The notes beneath the pieces were generated by a model, which saw nothing but the letters and a program-made list of their open reading frames with translations, did no database searches and was not told the origin of the DNA. The translations under genes were made by a program, and so were the position numbers. From positions 1-33,111 of the forward strand of contig SBBL01000095.1 in assembly GCA_005239745.1 (NCBI GenBank): a stretch of DNA of 33,111 nucleotides. Reading direction: 5' to 3'. This document shows, piece by piece, positions 7,907 through 17,326 of this stretch (position 1 is the first letter of the stretch; every line of letters begins with the position of its first letter). This DNA is from Candidatus Troglogloeales bacterium. Lineage in GTDB: Bacteria > Nitrospirota > Nitrospiria > SBBL01.

Positions 7907-7982
7907 AGCGTCGGGTGCGCGACCGTGGGGTAAGAACGTTTTGGGCTAACCGGGTAATGCCGCCAGATAATCTAGGGCACCT

Positions 7983-9098
7983 CTAGCCCCTTCGCCCAAG
8001 TAACCCCTGCGGACGGAAGACCATCACCAAAACAAGTGCTGCCCCAAAGATGAGCGTGCGGTAATGTTCAAACTCACGGAGCATTTCCGGAAGGAGTGTC
8101 ATGAGACAAGCCCCCAGTATGACCCCCGGTAGGCTTCCCATGCCGCCAATCACCACCATAGAAAGGATACGGATTGACTCCGCAAAGTTGAAACTCTCCG
8201 GCGAGATAAAGGAATACCGTGCGGCAAAAAAAACGCCCGCCATCCCCGCCACCCCGGCCCCCAGGACGAAAGCAAGGATTTTTAACTGCGTGCTGTGAAT
8301 ACCGACACTCTCTGCCGCAAGCTCGTCCTCCCGAATCGCTACCCACCCACGACCAATGTGCGTGCTCGCTAAACGATATACCACCAGGAGGGTCATCCCC
8401 AGTAAGGCAAGTCCTAAATAGTAAAAATGGGCTGGTTGATAAAGCGCGAATCCGGCAATGGAAGGTGGCGCGATTTGTAATATGCCGTTTGGACCATTGG
8501 TGACGGAATCCCAGCTATTTAGAACCAAATAAGTAATTTGGACCAATCCCAGTGTTACAATGGCGGTATAGTCGCCTCGAAGGCGCAGGGTGATAATTCC
8601 CAGCAACAATCCCAATACCGCGGCCATACAGGCCCCCAAGGGAAGGCCAACCCAAAACGTAACGCCCGCCTGTGTGGATAAAATGGCGTAGGTGTAAGCA
8701 CCAACGCCGTAGAAGGCGGCATAGCCTAAATCGAGTATGCCCACATATCCAACGGTAATGTTTAACCCGACAGCCAATATCGCGTATAACCAGATAAGAC
8801 CGGCGATGTCCAGCGCGTAATTATTCATAAAAAACGGCATCACGAGCAGCAGGACAACAACCAGCGCACCAACCCTCAGACGAATGTGCGGGGCGATCTG
8901 TAGGTGAGAGCTGATGCCCTCAAGGAGGGGCAGGGTGCCCCGGCCCGTCAGTCGTAGTCGGCGAATGATATGAACCAGTATCTTTCCAACCGCAACGGTT
9001 ACGGCGATTAAAACCGCACTCTGGAGTCCTGCAAAAGGCCATACCAAAAGTCCAACGAAGAGCGGTGTCCACAGATTATTCATGGAACGGTTTTCCAT
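7983..9098 (-). CDS. livM: Branched-chain amino acid ABC transporter permease LivM (orphan)
   Basis: The 371-aa membrane protein matches LivM, one of the two permeases of the high-affinity Leu/Ile/Val (or urea and other amide) ABC importers. The motif region 'YAILAVGLNITVGYVGILDL' (about residues 125-145), 'LRLRGDYTAIVTLG' and the cytoplasmic 'GRGWVAIREDELAAESVGI' coupling loop are typical. The C-terminus 'VIGGMGSLPGVILGA...FRPQGLLG' is also diagnostic. An extra N-terminal stretch of about 75 residues holds two further hydrophobic segments. livH, livG, livF and the binding protein are not in the window. The gene instead follows a GAF protein by 40 bases at the end of the cell-shape operon, so its partners must be unlinked. 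Confidence 0.9.
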   Translation of the reverse strand: MENRSMNNLWTPLFVGLLVWPFAGLQSAVLIAVTVAVGKILVHIIRRLRLTGRGTLPLLEGISSHLQIAPHIRLRVGALVVVLLLVMPFFMNNYALDIAGLIWLYAILAVGLNITVGYVGILDLGYAAFYGVGAYTYAILSTQAGVTFWVGLPLGACMAAVLGLLLGIITLRLRGDYTAIVTLGLVQITYLVLNSWDSVTNGPNGILQIAPPSIAGFALYQPAHFYYLGLALLGMTLLVVYRLASTHIGRGWVAIREDELAAESVGIHSTQLKILAFVLGAGVAGMAGVFFAARYSFISPESFNFAESIRILSMVVIGGMGSLPGVILGACLMTLLPEMLREFEHYRTLIFGAALVLVMVFRPQGLLGRRG

Positions 9099-9138
9099 CC
9101 CCTGGTATGTTAGGCATCCTTCTGCGACTCATAGTCCC

Positions 9139-10209
9139 CTACATAGCCGTCTCGTCTTTTAGAGGGCGCTTTAGAAGTGCGGTGTTTTCAATGGCGACGG
9201 CTGCCTGGTTGGCGACGGTTTGCAAGAGGGCCACTTCTTCCTGGGTAAAATGGTGCACCGCTTCGGTATAGACATTAATGACCCCAATGGCATGGTCTTT
9301 CACCATCATTGGGACGGAGAGTAACGAACAAAGACCTTCTTTTTTGGCAAGATCGGTAAAACGATAGTATGGATCACGTCTCACATCCTTCACCATTATG
9401 GGACGTCTCTCCAGTACAACGCGTCCGGAAATGCTATCCCCGACCGTGACATTGGCCTTTTTCCGATAGTCATCGGAGAGGCTCTGCGTGGCGGCAATAC
9501 GTAATTCAGTGCCGTCAAGTACCATGATAGAGCATATCGTGGAATTCATCATGCCGGCCGTTACCGTAACGATCAGATGAAGAATCTCTTCTAGGTACTG
9601 ATTAGAGGCAACCGTCTGGCTCACACGTGCGAGGGTTGAGATTTGAAGTGCCTTTTTTTTCGTTTCTTCATAAAGCAGGGCGTTTCGGATGGCGCCGCCC
9701 ACTTGGCACCCAATGGTCAGAAGCAGTGAAATCTCGGAGGCTGTGTGTGCATGAGGGGCTTGATGTTGCGCGTTAATGACGCCAATGACCTCTCCCTGGG
9801 CAATAATGGGAACGGACAAGAAAGCCTGGTAGCGGTCCTCTCGAAGTTTATGAAAAAAGGCAAAGCGTGGGTCATCATAGGCCCTCTTTGAGATAGCTAC
9901 CGGTTGCTTTTCCCGGGCCACCCATCCGGTGATGCCTTCCCCCACCTCTAAGTGAATGCGCCCTACCAGGGTAGGATGTGGGTTCTTAGAGGCGCTGAGC
10001 ACCAGCTCATTCTTGGCGTCATCCAACAGATAGACCATACAAGCGTCGGCCCGTGTGATGTCCACCACCATTCCAACGATTTCATCCAGTAAAAGAGCGA
10101 GGTCTAGTCCCGTGCTGATCACCTCGGTCACACGCTGAAGGGTGGCAAGCTCCCGGGTCTTTTCTTTTAGTATCCGGCGTAGCTTAGTGCTTGGCGATGG
10201 CGTCGTCAT
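9139..10209 (-). CDS. Tandem GAF-domain protein
   Basis: The 356-aa soluble protein starts with a short coiled-coil helix (LRRILKEKTRELATLQRVTE) and contains two GAF domains, about residues 28-180 and 205-345. Each ends with the characteristic 'LSVPI/M-M....GVINV/A' strand pair and a helix of the 'LLQTVANQAAVAIENTALL' type. GAF domains bind small molecules such as cyclic nucleotides, haem or bilins, or act as redox or dimerisation modules. No histidine kinase, GGDEF, phosphodiesterase or DNA-binding output domain follows, so it may act through a partner. It sits 13 bases after rng and 40 bases before livM on the same strand. The ligand is unknown. Confidence 0.88.
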   Translation of the reverse strand: MTTPSPSTKLRRILKEKTRELATLQRVTEVISTGLDLALLLDEIVGMVVDITRADACMVYLLDDAKNELVLSASKNPHPTLVGRIHLEVGEGITGWVAREKQPVAISKRAYDDPRFAFFHKLREDRYQAFLSVPIIAQGEVIGVINAQHQAPHAHTASEISLLLTIGCQVGGAIRNALLYEETKKKALQISTLARVSQTVASNQYLEEILHLIVTVTAGMMNSTICSIMVLDGTELRIAATQSLSDDYRKKANVTVGDSISGRVVLERRPIMVKDVRRDPYYRFTDLAKKEGLCSLLSVPMMVKDHAIGVINVYTEAVHHFTQEEVALLQTVANQAAVAIENTALLKRPLKDETAM

Positions 10210-10222
10210 ATCTTAAGCCCGC

Positions 10223-11869
10223 TTAAAGCAGGGCAATGTCGTATTGCGCCATGTGGATATTGAGATCGCCTTTCACAATAATACGGGCCTGGTAGCGCTG
10301 TCCCAGATGCTTGATGCCTTCCTGTTCCTCCTTGGCAAGAAGGGACGCAACGGAGGGGTGGGTATTGATAAAAACCCGCTTGTTTCGTATTGCAGACCCC
10401 ATCCGTCGTACTTCTCGAAAGATCTCGTGACAGACGGTCGTGGGGGACTTCACATAGCCGATGCCATCACAATGCCAGCAGGGTTCTGAAAAGGTACGGA
10501 ATAAGTCTTCACGGGTCCGCTCGCGCGACAGTTGGACCAACCCCAATTCCGACATCTTTACCACATGTGTTTTGGCGCGATCCTTAGACAAGGCGTCTTG
10601 AAGGGCACGAACCACTTCCTGCCGATCTTTCTCCTTCTCCATGTCAATAAAGTCAATAACGATAATTCCCCCCACATTCCGCAGTCGCAACTGGTGGGCA
10701 ATGGCGCGCGCCGCTTCCAGATTGGTCTTAAGGATGGTTTCGTCTATATTGCGCTTACCCACATACCGGCCGGTATTGACGTCAATAACGCTCAAGGCTT
10801 CCGCCCGGTCCATCACCAAATATCCACCTGATTTTAACGCCACACGGCGGCTACACGCCTTTGCAATCTCCTTTTCAATGCCGTATTTCTCGAAGAGCGG
10901 TTCCTGATCGTCTACCACCTGTATCTTGGAGGAGAAGACGGGAAGATACTTTTCAACAAATTCCTTAATGCGTGTGTACTCAGACCTTGAATCGATGACA
11001 AAGCGGTCTACGTCTTTGGTTAAAAGGTCACGGACGGTACGAAACGTTAAATCCAGATCTGCGTGCAGCAAGGCGGGGGCCGGTTGCCTGTCCTTAATAT
11101 TGAGGATCTCCTGCCACAGACCGCTTAGAAATTCGACATCTTGTTTGAAATCATCCTCCATGGTCCCGTCACTGACGGTCCTCACAATATATCCGTCTCC
11201 GGGTCGCCGCAAGCGCAGAATCATTCCTTTCAGACGTCGCCGCTCCTCGTCATGAAGAATACGTTTAGAGACCCCGACATGATTGACATTGGGCATGTAA
11301 ACCAGATGTCGGCCGGGGAGAGAAACATAGGTGGTCACCCGAGCCCCCTTGGTTCCGATGGGCTCTTTTGAGGTCTGGACAATGATCTCTTGTCCTTCTT
11401 TCAGTAACGACTCGATCGAGCGGCTGGCGCGCTTTGTACGGGCGGGTACCTGTGCGGGGACAAGCGCAGGCGCTGCCACACCGGGGTCTTCCATCGGAGC
11501 GTTATCTTCCACCTCTGCCATCGCCTCCACGCGATCCTCATAGGAATCAGCTTCATTCAGGCCGTCCATGTCGGCCACATCTGCGGAGGCATCTGCAGGC
11601 GCGTCCGATCCATTCCCCACGGCCTTTGGACGAGACACGGTTTCATCCATCACGTCAACAACATAGAGGAAAGCCGCCTTATCCAGGCCGATGTCAACAA
11701 AAGCTGCCTGTATGCCGGGCAATACCCGAATGACTTTGCCCTTATAAATATTTCCTTTAACCCCCCTGTTGGTCTTGCGGTCTATATACAACTCTGTAAC
11801 GACTCCGCCTTCAAGGACAGCTACCCGTGTCCCTTCATGCGCGCTGTTGACAATAATTTCAGTTGACAT
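10223..11869 (-). CDS. rng: Ribonuclease G/E family endoribonuclease
   Basis: The 548-aa product matches the catalytic core of RNase E/G, which cleaves single-stranded RNA with a preference for 5'-monophosphate ends and matures rRNA. It begins with an S1 RNA-binding domain (about residues 38-180) interrupted by an acidic, Ala/Pro-rich, low-complexity insert at about 80-150. The catalytic Mg-binding aspartates are visible in VIDVNTGR (Asp363) and IDFIDME (Asp406). The Zn-link CWHC lies at 464-467. It ends after the small domain without the long RNase E scaffold, hence RNase G-like. The start has a good Shine-Dalgarno (GAAGGAG) in the 11-base gap after rodA. Linkage of rng to mre/rod genes is widely seen. 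Confidence 0.93.
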   Translation of the reverse strand: MSTEIIVNSAHEGTRVAVLEGGVVTELYIDRKTNRGVKGNIYKGKVIRVLPGIQAAFVDIGLDKAAFLYVVDVMDETVSRPKAVGNGSDAPADASADVADMDGLNEADSYEDRVEAMAEVEDNAPMEDPGVAAPALVPAQVPARTKRASRSIESLLKEGQEIIVQTSKEPIGTKGARVTTYVSLPGRHLVYMPNVNHVGVSKRILHDEERRRLKGMILRLRRPGDGYIVRTVSDGTMEDDFKQDVEFLSGLWQEILNIKDRQPAPALLHADLDLTFRTVRDLLTKDVDRFVIDSRSEYTRIKEFVEKYLPVFSSKIQVVDDQEPLFEKYGIEKEIAKACSRRVALKSGGYLVMDRAEALSVIDVNTGRYVGKRNIDETILKTNLEAARAIAHQLRLRNVGGIIVIDFIDMEKEKDRQEVVRALQDALSKDRAKTHVVKMSELGLVQLSRERTREDLFRTFSEPCWHCDGIGYVKSPTTVCHEIFREVRRMGSAIRNKRVFINTHPSVASLLAKEEQEGIKHLGQRYQARIIVKGDLNIHMAQYDIALL

Positions 11870-11880
11870 CTTTCTCCTTC

Positions 11881-12993
11881 CTAAAAAGATTTAGACCGCC
11901 GCAGTGATACATTAAAAAGCAGTCCAAGTAATCCAAGCATGGTTACCATTGCACTCCCTCCATAACTGATGAAGGGAAGGGGAATGCCAACGACCGGCAT
12001 CACCCCCAGGGTCATTCCAATATTGACAAGAAAATAAGACATAATAAGGCCGATGATACCCACCGCGATCAGGGTCCCCAACAAGTCCTTGGCCCGGTAA
12101 GCGATATGGATGCCGAAGAGGATCAATATAAAGAACAAACCAAATAAGACAGACACACCGACAAATCCCCATTCTTCCGCGAACACGGAAAAGATAAAGT
12201 CGGTATGACTTGCCGGAAGAAACCGCAATTGACTCTGGGTGTTGCCCAGAAGTCCTTTGCCGAAAAGGCCGCCAGACCCGATAGCGATCTTTGATTGCGC
12301 AATGTGATAGCCGGTGCCCATGGGGTCGCTGGACGGGTCAAAAAATGTTAGTATCCGTTCCCTTTGGTATTCCTTGAGTCCATCCCAAACCACCTTCCAG
12401 AGAAACGGCAGTGTCACCGTCGCGGTTGCCGCGAGAGTGAGGAAAAGCCACCTGCGCAACCCGAGCACTAAGAGCATGCTCCAGTAAAGGGAAGTGGTGG
12501 CAACCGCCGTTCCCATATCTGGTTGTTTCAGGATTAGCAGTATTGGCACCAGCAGCAGAAACGTGCCTACCACGAATGGCCGCCAGTCCAACGCTCCGGA
12601 GGAACGGCTAGAGAAGTACCGGGCCAGTACAAGAATAAGGCTGACCTTAGCCATCTCGGAGGGTTGAAAAGTCAAAGGGCCAACCACCATCCATCGCCTA
12701 GCCCCCATGCTACTGTGTCCTACAACCAGTACGGCAACAAGGAAACAAATGCTGGCGCCATAGAACAGATAGGCGAGTTTACTGATTTGGTGGTAATCAA
12801 CGGAAGCCGCACACCAAAAAACGATAGTGCCAATGCCGATCCAATAGAGCTGTTTAATATAAAAGGGTGTGGTGTGGGTTGTGCGCACGGATGAAAAAGT
12901 GATGCTGTAGAGCAAGAGAACCCCAATGGCCAAAATTAAAAGAATAATCATCAGAAAAAAACCGTGATAGGCTTTGAGAGCAAACTTTCCCAT
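11881..12993 (-). CDS. rodA: Rod-shape SEDS peptidoglycan glycosyltransferase RodA
   Basis: RodA polymerises lipid II into glycan strands for lateral wall growth, paired with PBP2. The 370-aa protein has about ten hydrophobic segments, the usual SEDS layout. Diagnostic segments are 'MGARRWMVVGPLTFQPSEMAK', 'GYHIAQSKIAIGSGGLFGKG', the catalytic-loop 'FLPASHTDFIFSVFAEEWGF' with the conserved Asp, and 'GMTLGVMPVVGIPLPFISYG'. Its ATG overlaps the mrdA stop (TAATG), showing translational coupling to its partner enzyme. Confidence 0.96.
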   Translation of the reverse strand: MGKFALKAYHGFFLMIILLILAIGVLLLYSITFSSVRTTHTTPFYIKQLYWIGIGTIVFWCAASVDYHQISKLAYLFYGASICFLVAVLVVGHSSMGARRWMVVGPLTFQPSEMAKVSLILVLARYFSSRSSGALDWRPFVVGTFLLLVPILLILKQPDMGTAVATTSLYWSMLLVLGLRRWLFLTLAATATVTLPFLWKVVWDGLKEYQRERILTFFDPSSDPMGTGYHIAQSKIAIGSGGLFGKGLLGNTQSQLRFLPASHTDFIFSVFAEEWGFVGVSVLFGLFFILILFGIHIAYRAKDLLGTLIAVGIIGLIMSYFLVNIGMTLGVMPVVGIPLPFISYGGSAMVTMLGLLGLLFNVSLRRSKSF

Positions 12994-14825
12994 TATGTGG
13001 AAGGTACCCCTCGTTTTAGGGGAGTGGGACCTCCTCCCCTAAAATATTGCTCGACCACCGATCGTGCGAGGGGGGCGGCGGCGGAGCCCCCGTGCCCCCC
13101 ATGTTCCACCAAAACCGCCACCGCAATCGTGGGGGCCTCGGAGGGCGCGTAGGCAACGAACCAGGCGTGATCATTTATCTTAGGGGGCGTATCCCGCGAT
13201 TCCCCTGCTCGCATGGCAATCACCTGGGCGGTGCCCGTCTTCCCTGCCATGGAAACCATTTGTGATTGTGAGCGAAAAGCCGTTCCGCTCGGCTCGGAGA
13301 CGACCCCCGTAAGGGCATCTCGAATCGTCCGAAGGGTGTGCGGCGAGAGATTTAACGATTGTCCCGGCGGAGGCGTTAGTTTGTCCGTTGTTTTCGTTTG
13401 TGGGTCGTACACCCGGTGAAGCAGTCTGGCCGGATAGCGTACCCCATTGTTCGCAACCGCGCTAATCATCCGAACCATCTGTAAAGGAGTGACCGAAACA
13501 TATCCTTGACCAATCGCAACCGACAGGGTCTCTCCCGGATACCAGGGTTGCTTAAGAACCGATCGTTTCCACTGTCTGGAAGGTATCAGCCCTATCTTCT
13601 CGGCACCTAAATCAATACCCGTCGGCTCTCCCAGCCCAAAGCGATGCGCGTATTCAGAGATGGTATCTATCTTAAGCCGCCGTCCCATTTTGTAGAAATA
13701 GACGTCACACGATTCAACCAGGGCGCGGTGCAGGGCAACCATGCCGTGGCCTTCTTCCTTCCAATCTCGAAAGACGCGGTTTCCAAATGGAAATGATCCT
13801 GGACAGTCCACCGTGTCCAAGGGAGAAGCCGTGCCATCTTCCAACAATGCGGTGCTCATTACAATTTTAAAGACGGAACCCGGAGGATATTGTCCCTGGA
13901 TAGCTCGATTGATCAGTGGGCGCCGTTTATCTTGGACCAGGTCATCCCATGCCGCGGCGCCACTTGAGAGAAGCGTGGGATCGAAGGCGGGGTGACTTAC
14001 CATAGCCAACACCTCTCCACTCCTTGGGTTCATTGCGATGATCGCCCCAGCCCGATCCCCTAGGGCCTTCTCTGCCGCTTGTTGAAGCGGCCAGTGAAGG
14101 GTAAGGTAGAGGTCCTTTCCGCGAACGGGCTGAACCACTTTTAGTTGGCGCAGCTCTTGGCCCAAAGCATCCACTTCAATCTCTTTTCGTCCAGAGCTTC
14201 CCTGAATGAGGCGATCATACATCTGTTCGATCCCGTACTTGCCGATCATATCGCCTTGTTTGGCCCCCGCATATTTCTCTAACTTTAGATCGTCCGAGGA
14301 AATTTCCCCCACATAGCCCAGAAGATGAGCGGCCATGCTTCCATAAACCGTGGTGCGTTTGAATTCCGGTTCAATTTTTACCCCTGGCAATTCCAGACGA
14401 TGCCCTTCGACACGGGCAATCTCCCCCATAGAAAGACCGCTTTTAACCTTAATGTTTTGGTAAGGAACCCTCTTTTTATGGGTAATGCGACGTTCCATTT
14501 CATTTCTGTCCATGCCGATTAGCTGGGCCAATCGGTCAAGAACAGCGATTCGCTTGGGCATGTCCTCCAGCACCACGTAGAGGCTGAGGCTTAGGGTATT
14601 GTGAACCAGTAATGTCCCGTTGCGGTCATAGATCAGGCCGCGCAAGGGCGGAATGCCAACGGCACGCAACCGGTTATTATCGGATAGTTCCAGATAATCG
14701 TCTCCCTTAACGATTTGCAGATACCACGCGTTATACAAAAGCCACAGCATAAACAGGCCGACGACAACTGCCAACCAGTAAACCCGGCCCGGGACAGCCC
14801 CTTCTTTGGAAGCGGTATATGCCAT
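12993..14825 (-). CDS. mrdA: Penicillin-binding protein 2 (elongasome transpeptidase)
   Basis: This DD-transpeptidase crosslinks the peptidoglycan made by RodA. The 610-aa product has one N-terminal membrane anchor (about residues 15-35), a dimerisation/pedestal region containing 'RGLIYDRNGTLL' (62-73), and a transpeptidase domain with all three active-site motifs: SVFK (Ser317 nucleophile, Lys320), SCD (372-374) and KTGT (529-532). Length and order match MrdA rather than division-specific PBP3. It overlaps mreD at its start and rodA at its end by the TAATG arrangement, so the genes are tightly coupled. Confidence 0.96.
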   Translation of the reverse strand: MAYTASKEGAVPGRVYWLAVVVGLFMLWLLYNAWYLQIVKGDDYLELSDNNRLRAVGIPPLRGLIYDRNGTLLVHNTLSLSLYVVLEDMPKRIAVLDRLAQLIGMDRNEMERRITHKKRVPYQNIKVKSGLSMGEIARVEGHRLELPGVKIEPEFKRTTVYGSMAAHLLGYVGEISSDDLKLEKYAGAKQGDMIGKYGIEQMYDRLIQGSSGRKEIEVDALGQELRQLKVVQPVRGKDLYLTLHWPLQQAAEKALGDRAGAIIAMNPRSGEVLAMVSHPAFDPTLLSSGAAAWDDLVQDKRRPLINRAIQGQYPPGSVFKIVMSTALLEDGTASPLDTVDCPGSFPFGNRVFRDWKEEGHGMVALHRALVESCDVYFYKMGRRLKIDTISEYAHRFGLGEPTGIDLGAEKIGLIPSRQWKRSVLKQPWYPGETLSVAIGQGYVSVTPLQMVRMISAVANNGVRYPARLLHRVYDPQTKTTDKLTPPPGQSLNLSPHTLRTIRDALTGVVSEPSGTAFRSQSQMVSMAGKTGTAQVIAMRAGESRDTPPKINDHAWFVAYAPSEAPTIAVAVLVEHGGHGGSAAAPLARSVVEQYFRGGGPTPLKRGVPST

Positions 14826-15334
14826 TAGTTTCGTACCCGCTCAACACGTAACTTTCGCCGATAGAACGGCTTGGAGATTACCCATCCTAATATCCAGAGG
14901 ATAGCGGTAAAAGCGCTGCTGTAGATTGCCCTTAACAAATACTCCATCAGTTTCATGGGCGCCAGACTCTGCCCAATGCCTGCTAAAAAGATATTTCCTG
15001 ACAGATCATTTAAAAAGGCCATAGCGACGAACATGGCACATGGGATGATGATTGACCGTCCGCTTACCGAAGTACCCAGCGCGCCCGCAATAGCCCCGGT
15101 TACCGTGCCCAGCACAAAATTGACCCCCAGCACGCCCACTAAAAAAAAGTCGAGCAGACCCCCTAGACCGGCCCCGAGCAGAAGTCCTTCCAGCATGCCG
15201 CGAGTCCACCCGGTTATAAAAACCATAATAAAAGCTAAGTCCGGTTTAATGGCATTTATTTCGATGGCTTCCAAGCCGACTGCCTGTAGAGGGATAATCA
15301 GAAGTAATCCGAGCCCGTAGTAAAACCACCTCAT
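14825..15334 (-). CDS. mreD: Rod-shape-determining protein MreD
   Basis: The 169-aa protein is almost wholly hydrophobic, with about five or six membrane helices, including one rich in Gly and Leu (GLLLGAGLGGLLDFFLVGVLG). Sequence conservation in MreD is low, so the call rests on size, the 'GxxxGLLxDFF' type segment and above all on position between mreC and mrdA. MreD is a membrane component of the elongasome that works with MreC to control PBP2-RodA. It overlaps mreC by 4 bases (ATGA). Confidence 0.88.
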   Translation of the reverse strand: MRWFYYGLGLLLIIPLQAVGLEAIEINAIKPDLAFIMVFITGWTRGMLEGLLLGAGLGGLLDFFLVGVLGVNFVLGTVTGAIAGALGTSVSGRSIIIPCAMFVAMAFLNDLSGNIFLAGIGQSLAPMKLMEYLLRAIYSSAFTAILWILGWVISKPFYRRKLRVERVRN

Positions 15335-16149
15335 GTCTTGTTTCCTGCAATAATCAACACTTCCTCTAATCTGGTAAGATCGGCCGACGGTGTAATCGTT
15401 ATCTGAAGCAGTGCGGTGTCTGTTTGTTTCTTTACCTCTGTAATTCGTCCCACCGTTAAGCCTTTGGTAAAACCCCCTTCTAAGCCTGAGGTAATGACGG
15501 TATCATTTGGCTTGGCATCTGAAAAGTGAGAAAGATACTTCAGGCGAACGCTCCCGTTAGAAATCCCTTGCACAATACCCTCGTCCCGGGTGCGTTGCAC
15601 AATAACGGCAACCGCGCTGTTCCGATCAGTAATCAAGAGCACCTGCGCATAAGATGGCCCGGTCTTGCTCACTCGGCCGACGATGCCTTCGGGCGAAACC
15701 ACCCCCATACCCACGGCAATACCGTCCGCCTCTCCCTTATCGAGGGTGAGCGTTTCGTACCAGTGACTGGCTTCTCGACCGATTACCGAAGCGATAACCA
15801 GTGGGGAAGGTGAGCGTGTCTTATAGCCAAGCAGCGATTTCAAACGTTTCACGGAAGCAGCCTCTTCCGTTAGCCTCTCCTGAGTTTTTTTCATCTGTGC
15901 AATTGTTAGGCGAAGCCGCCTGTTTTCATCGGCGACATCCGAAGAAAACAGGGACTGAGGAAAGAGACCGCGAAACCATTGGGCAACCCTGTCCGGGGCA
16001 GTCTCGATGCGATAGACAACTTCCAGCAGGGTAGGCTCAATCCGAAACAGGAGTATCCGTTGGAGACGGGGGGAGAGGTAGAGGACGGTTAGACCGGCAA
16101 GTGTCGCAAAGAATACAAGCCGCCCATAACCACTAACGCGCTTCGCCAT
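15331..16149 (-). CDS. mreC: Rod-shape-determining protein MreC
   Basis: The 272-aa protein has an N-terminal helix (LVFFATLAGLTVLYLSPRLQ), a coiled coil (about residues 70-105, ENRRLRLTIAQMKKTQERLT), and a periplasmic beta-domain with conserved 'VIGREASHWYETLTLDKGEADGI' and 'GVVSPEGIVGRVSKTGPSYA' segments. These are standard for MreC, which activates PBP2 and links MreB to the wall synthases. It lies 24 bases after the mreB stop. Confidence 0.95.
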   Translation of the reverse strand: MAKRVSGYGRLVFFATLAGLTVLYLSPRLQRILLFRIEPTLLEVVYRIETAPDRVAQWFRGLFPQSLFSSDVADENRRLRLTIAQMKKTQERLTEEAASVKRLKSLLGYKTRSPSPLVIASVIGREASHWYETLTLDKGEADGIAVGMGVVSPEGIVGRVSKTGPSYAQVLLITDRNSAVAVIVQRTRDEGIVQGISNGSVRLKYLSHFSDAKPNDTVITSGLEGGFTKGLTVGRITEVKKQTDTALLQITITPSADLTRLEEVLIIAGNKT

Positions 16150-16173
16150 TTTATAGCCCGGGCCGATGGCCGT

Positions 16174-17205
16174 TTAATTGGGATAGGCGATTTTGCGAAG
16201 TAAGTCCAGATCATCGAGCGCTTTTCCTGTCCCCTGAACAACCGTGGTCAGGGGGTTTTCGACAGTAATGATCGGTAGACCCGTCTCTTCCTTTACCCGA
16301 ACATCAAGCCCGCGAAGCAGTGCTCCGCCGCCGGTTAAGACGATGCCTCGATCAATGATATCGCCTGCCAATTCTGGAGGCGTATTCTCTAACGCAACCT
16401 TAATGGCATTGATGATGGCTGAAACAGGCTCCATAAGTGCTTCATGGATTTCCTCGCTGTGGACTACCAATGTTTTTGGTATGCCAAAAACCAAATCCCG
16501 TCCCTTAATCGCAAAAGTTTTTCGCTCAGGCAGGGGACAGGCCGAGCCGATCTGCTTTTTGATCTGTTCGGCCATGTGGTCCCCAATCAGCAAATTGTAT
16601 TTTTTCTTGATATAGCTAACAATAACATCGTCCATATTGTTGCCGGCGACCTTTACCGATTCGGAGTACACAATACCGGATAGCGAAATAACGGCAACGT
16701 CGGTTGTTCCTCCGCCGATATCTACTACCATATTGCCGGCCGGTTCACAGATAGGTAACCCCGCCCCGACGGCGGCTGCCACTGGTTCCTCAATGAGATA
16801 GATCTCTCGCCCCCCCGCGAGCTCCACCGATTCGCGCACTGCGCGTTGTTCCACTTGCGTAATTCTGGAAGGAACACAGACGACCACCCGTGGCCCCACA
16901 AACGTCCTCCGATTTTGGGCTTTCTTAATGAAATACCCAAGCATTTTTTCTGCGATTTCAAAATCCGCAATAACCCCTTCTTTCATCGGACGAATGGCAT
17001 GGATCCCCTCAGGCGTTCGCCCCAACATCTTTTTGGCTTCAATGCCGACGGCAATGACTGCACCGGATTTGCGCTCGATTGCCACAACGGACGGTTCATC
17101 CACCACAATGCCTTGGCCCTTTAGATAGACCAAGGTATTGGCCGTTCCCAAGTCAATGGCTAAATCCGTAGAGAAGAGATTAAGGAAATTGTCTATCAGG
17201 CCCAC
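16174..17205 (-). CDS. mreB: Actin-like cell-shape protein MreB
   Basis: MreB forms membrane-bound antiparallel filaments that guide lateral wall synthesis. The product has the actin phosphate-1 loop DLGTANTLVY, the phosphate-2 motif VVDIGGGTTDVAVISL and the adenosine motif IVLTGGGALLRGLD. I chose GTG 17205, giving 343 residues beginning (M)GLIDNFLNLFSTDLAIDL, because MreB proteins start there. The frame is open for 38 codons more to an ATG at 17319, but that extension is Arg/Cys-rich, unlike MreB, and its ATG would lie at the predicted transcript start. No Shine-Dalgarno is obvious before the GTG. It is the first gene of the mreB-to-livM run. Confidence 0.95.
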   Translation of the reverse strand: MGLIDNFLNLFSTDLAIDLGTANTLVYLKGQGIVVDEPSVVAIERKSGAVIAVGIEAKKMLGRTPEGIHAIRPMKEGVIADFEIAEKMLGYFIKKAQNRRTFVGPRVVVCVPSRITQVEQRAVRESVELAGGREIYLIEEPVAAAVGAGLPICEPAGNMVVDIGGGTTDVAVISLSGIVYSESVKVAGNNMDDVIVSYIKKKYNLLIGDHMAEQIKKQIGSACPLPERKTFAIKGRDLVFGIPKTLVVHSEEIHEALMEPVSAIINAIKVALENTPPELAGDIIDRGIVLTGGGALLRGLDVRVKEETGLPIITVENPLTTVVQGTGKALDDLDLLRKIAYPN

Positions 17206-17326
17206 GAGACGGTCACTATCACAAGTTTGGCAACGCCGCAGGCCACCCCTGGGGCAGAGTCCGGGACGCGGATAGAAGCACCTCTGTGGATAGAAGTACC
17301 ACCTCCGCCACCATCGCACCGCAGGT

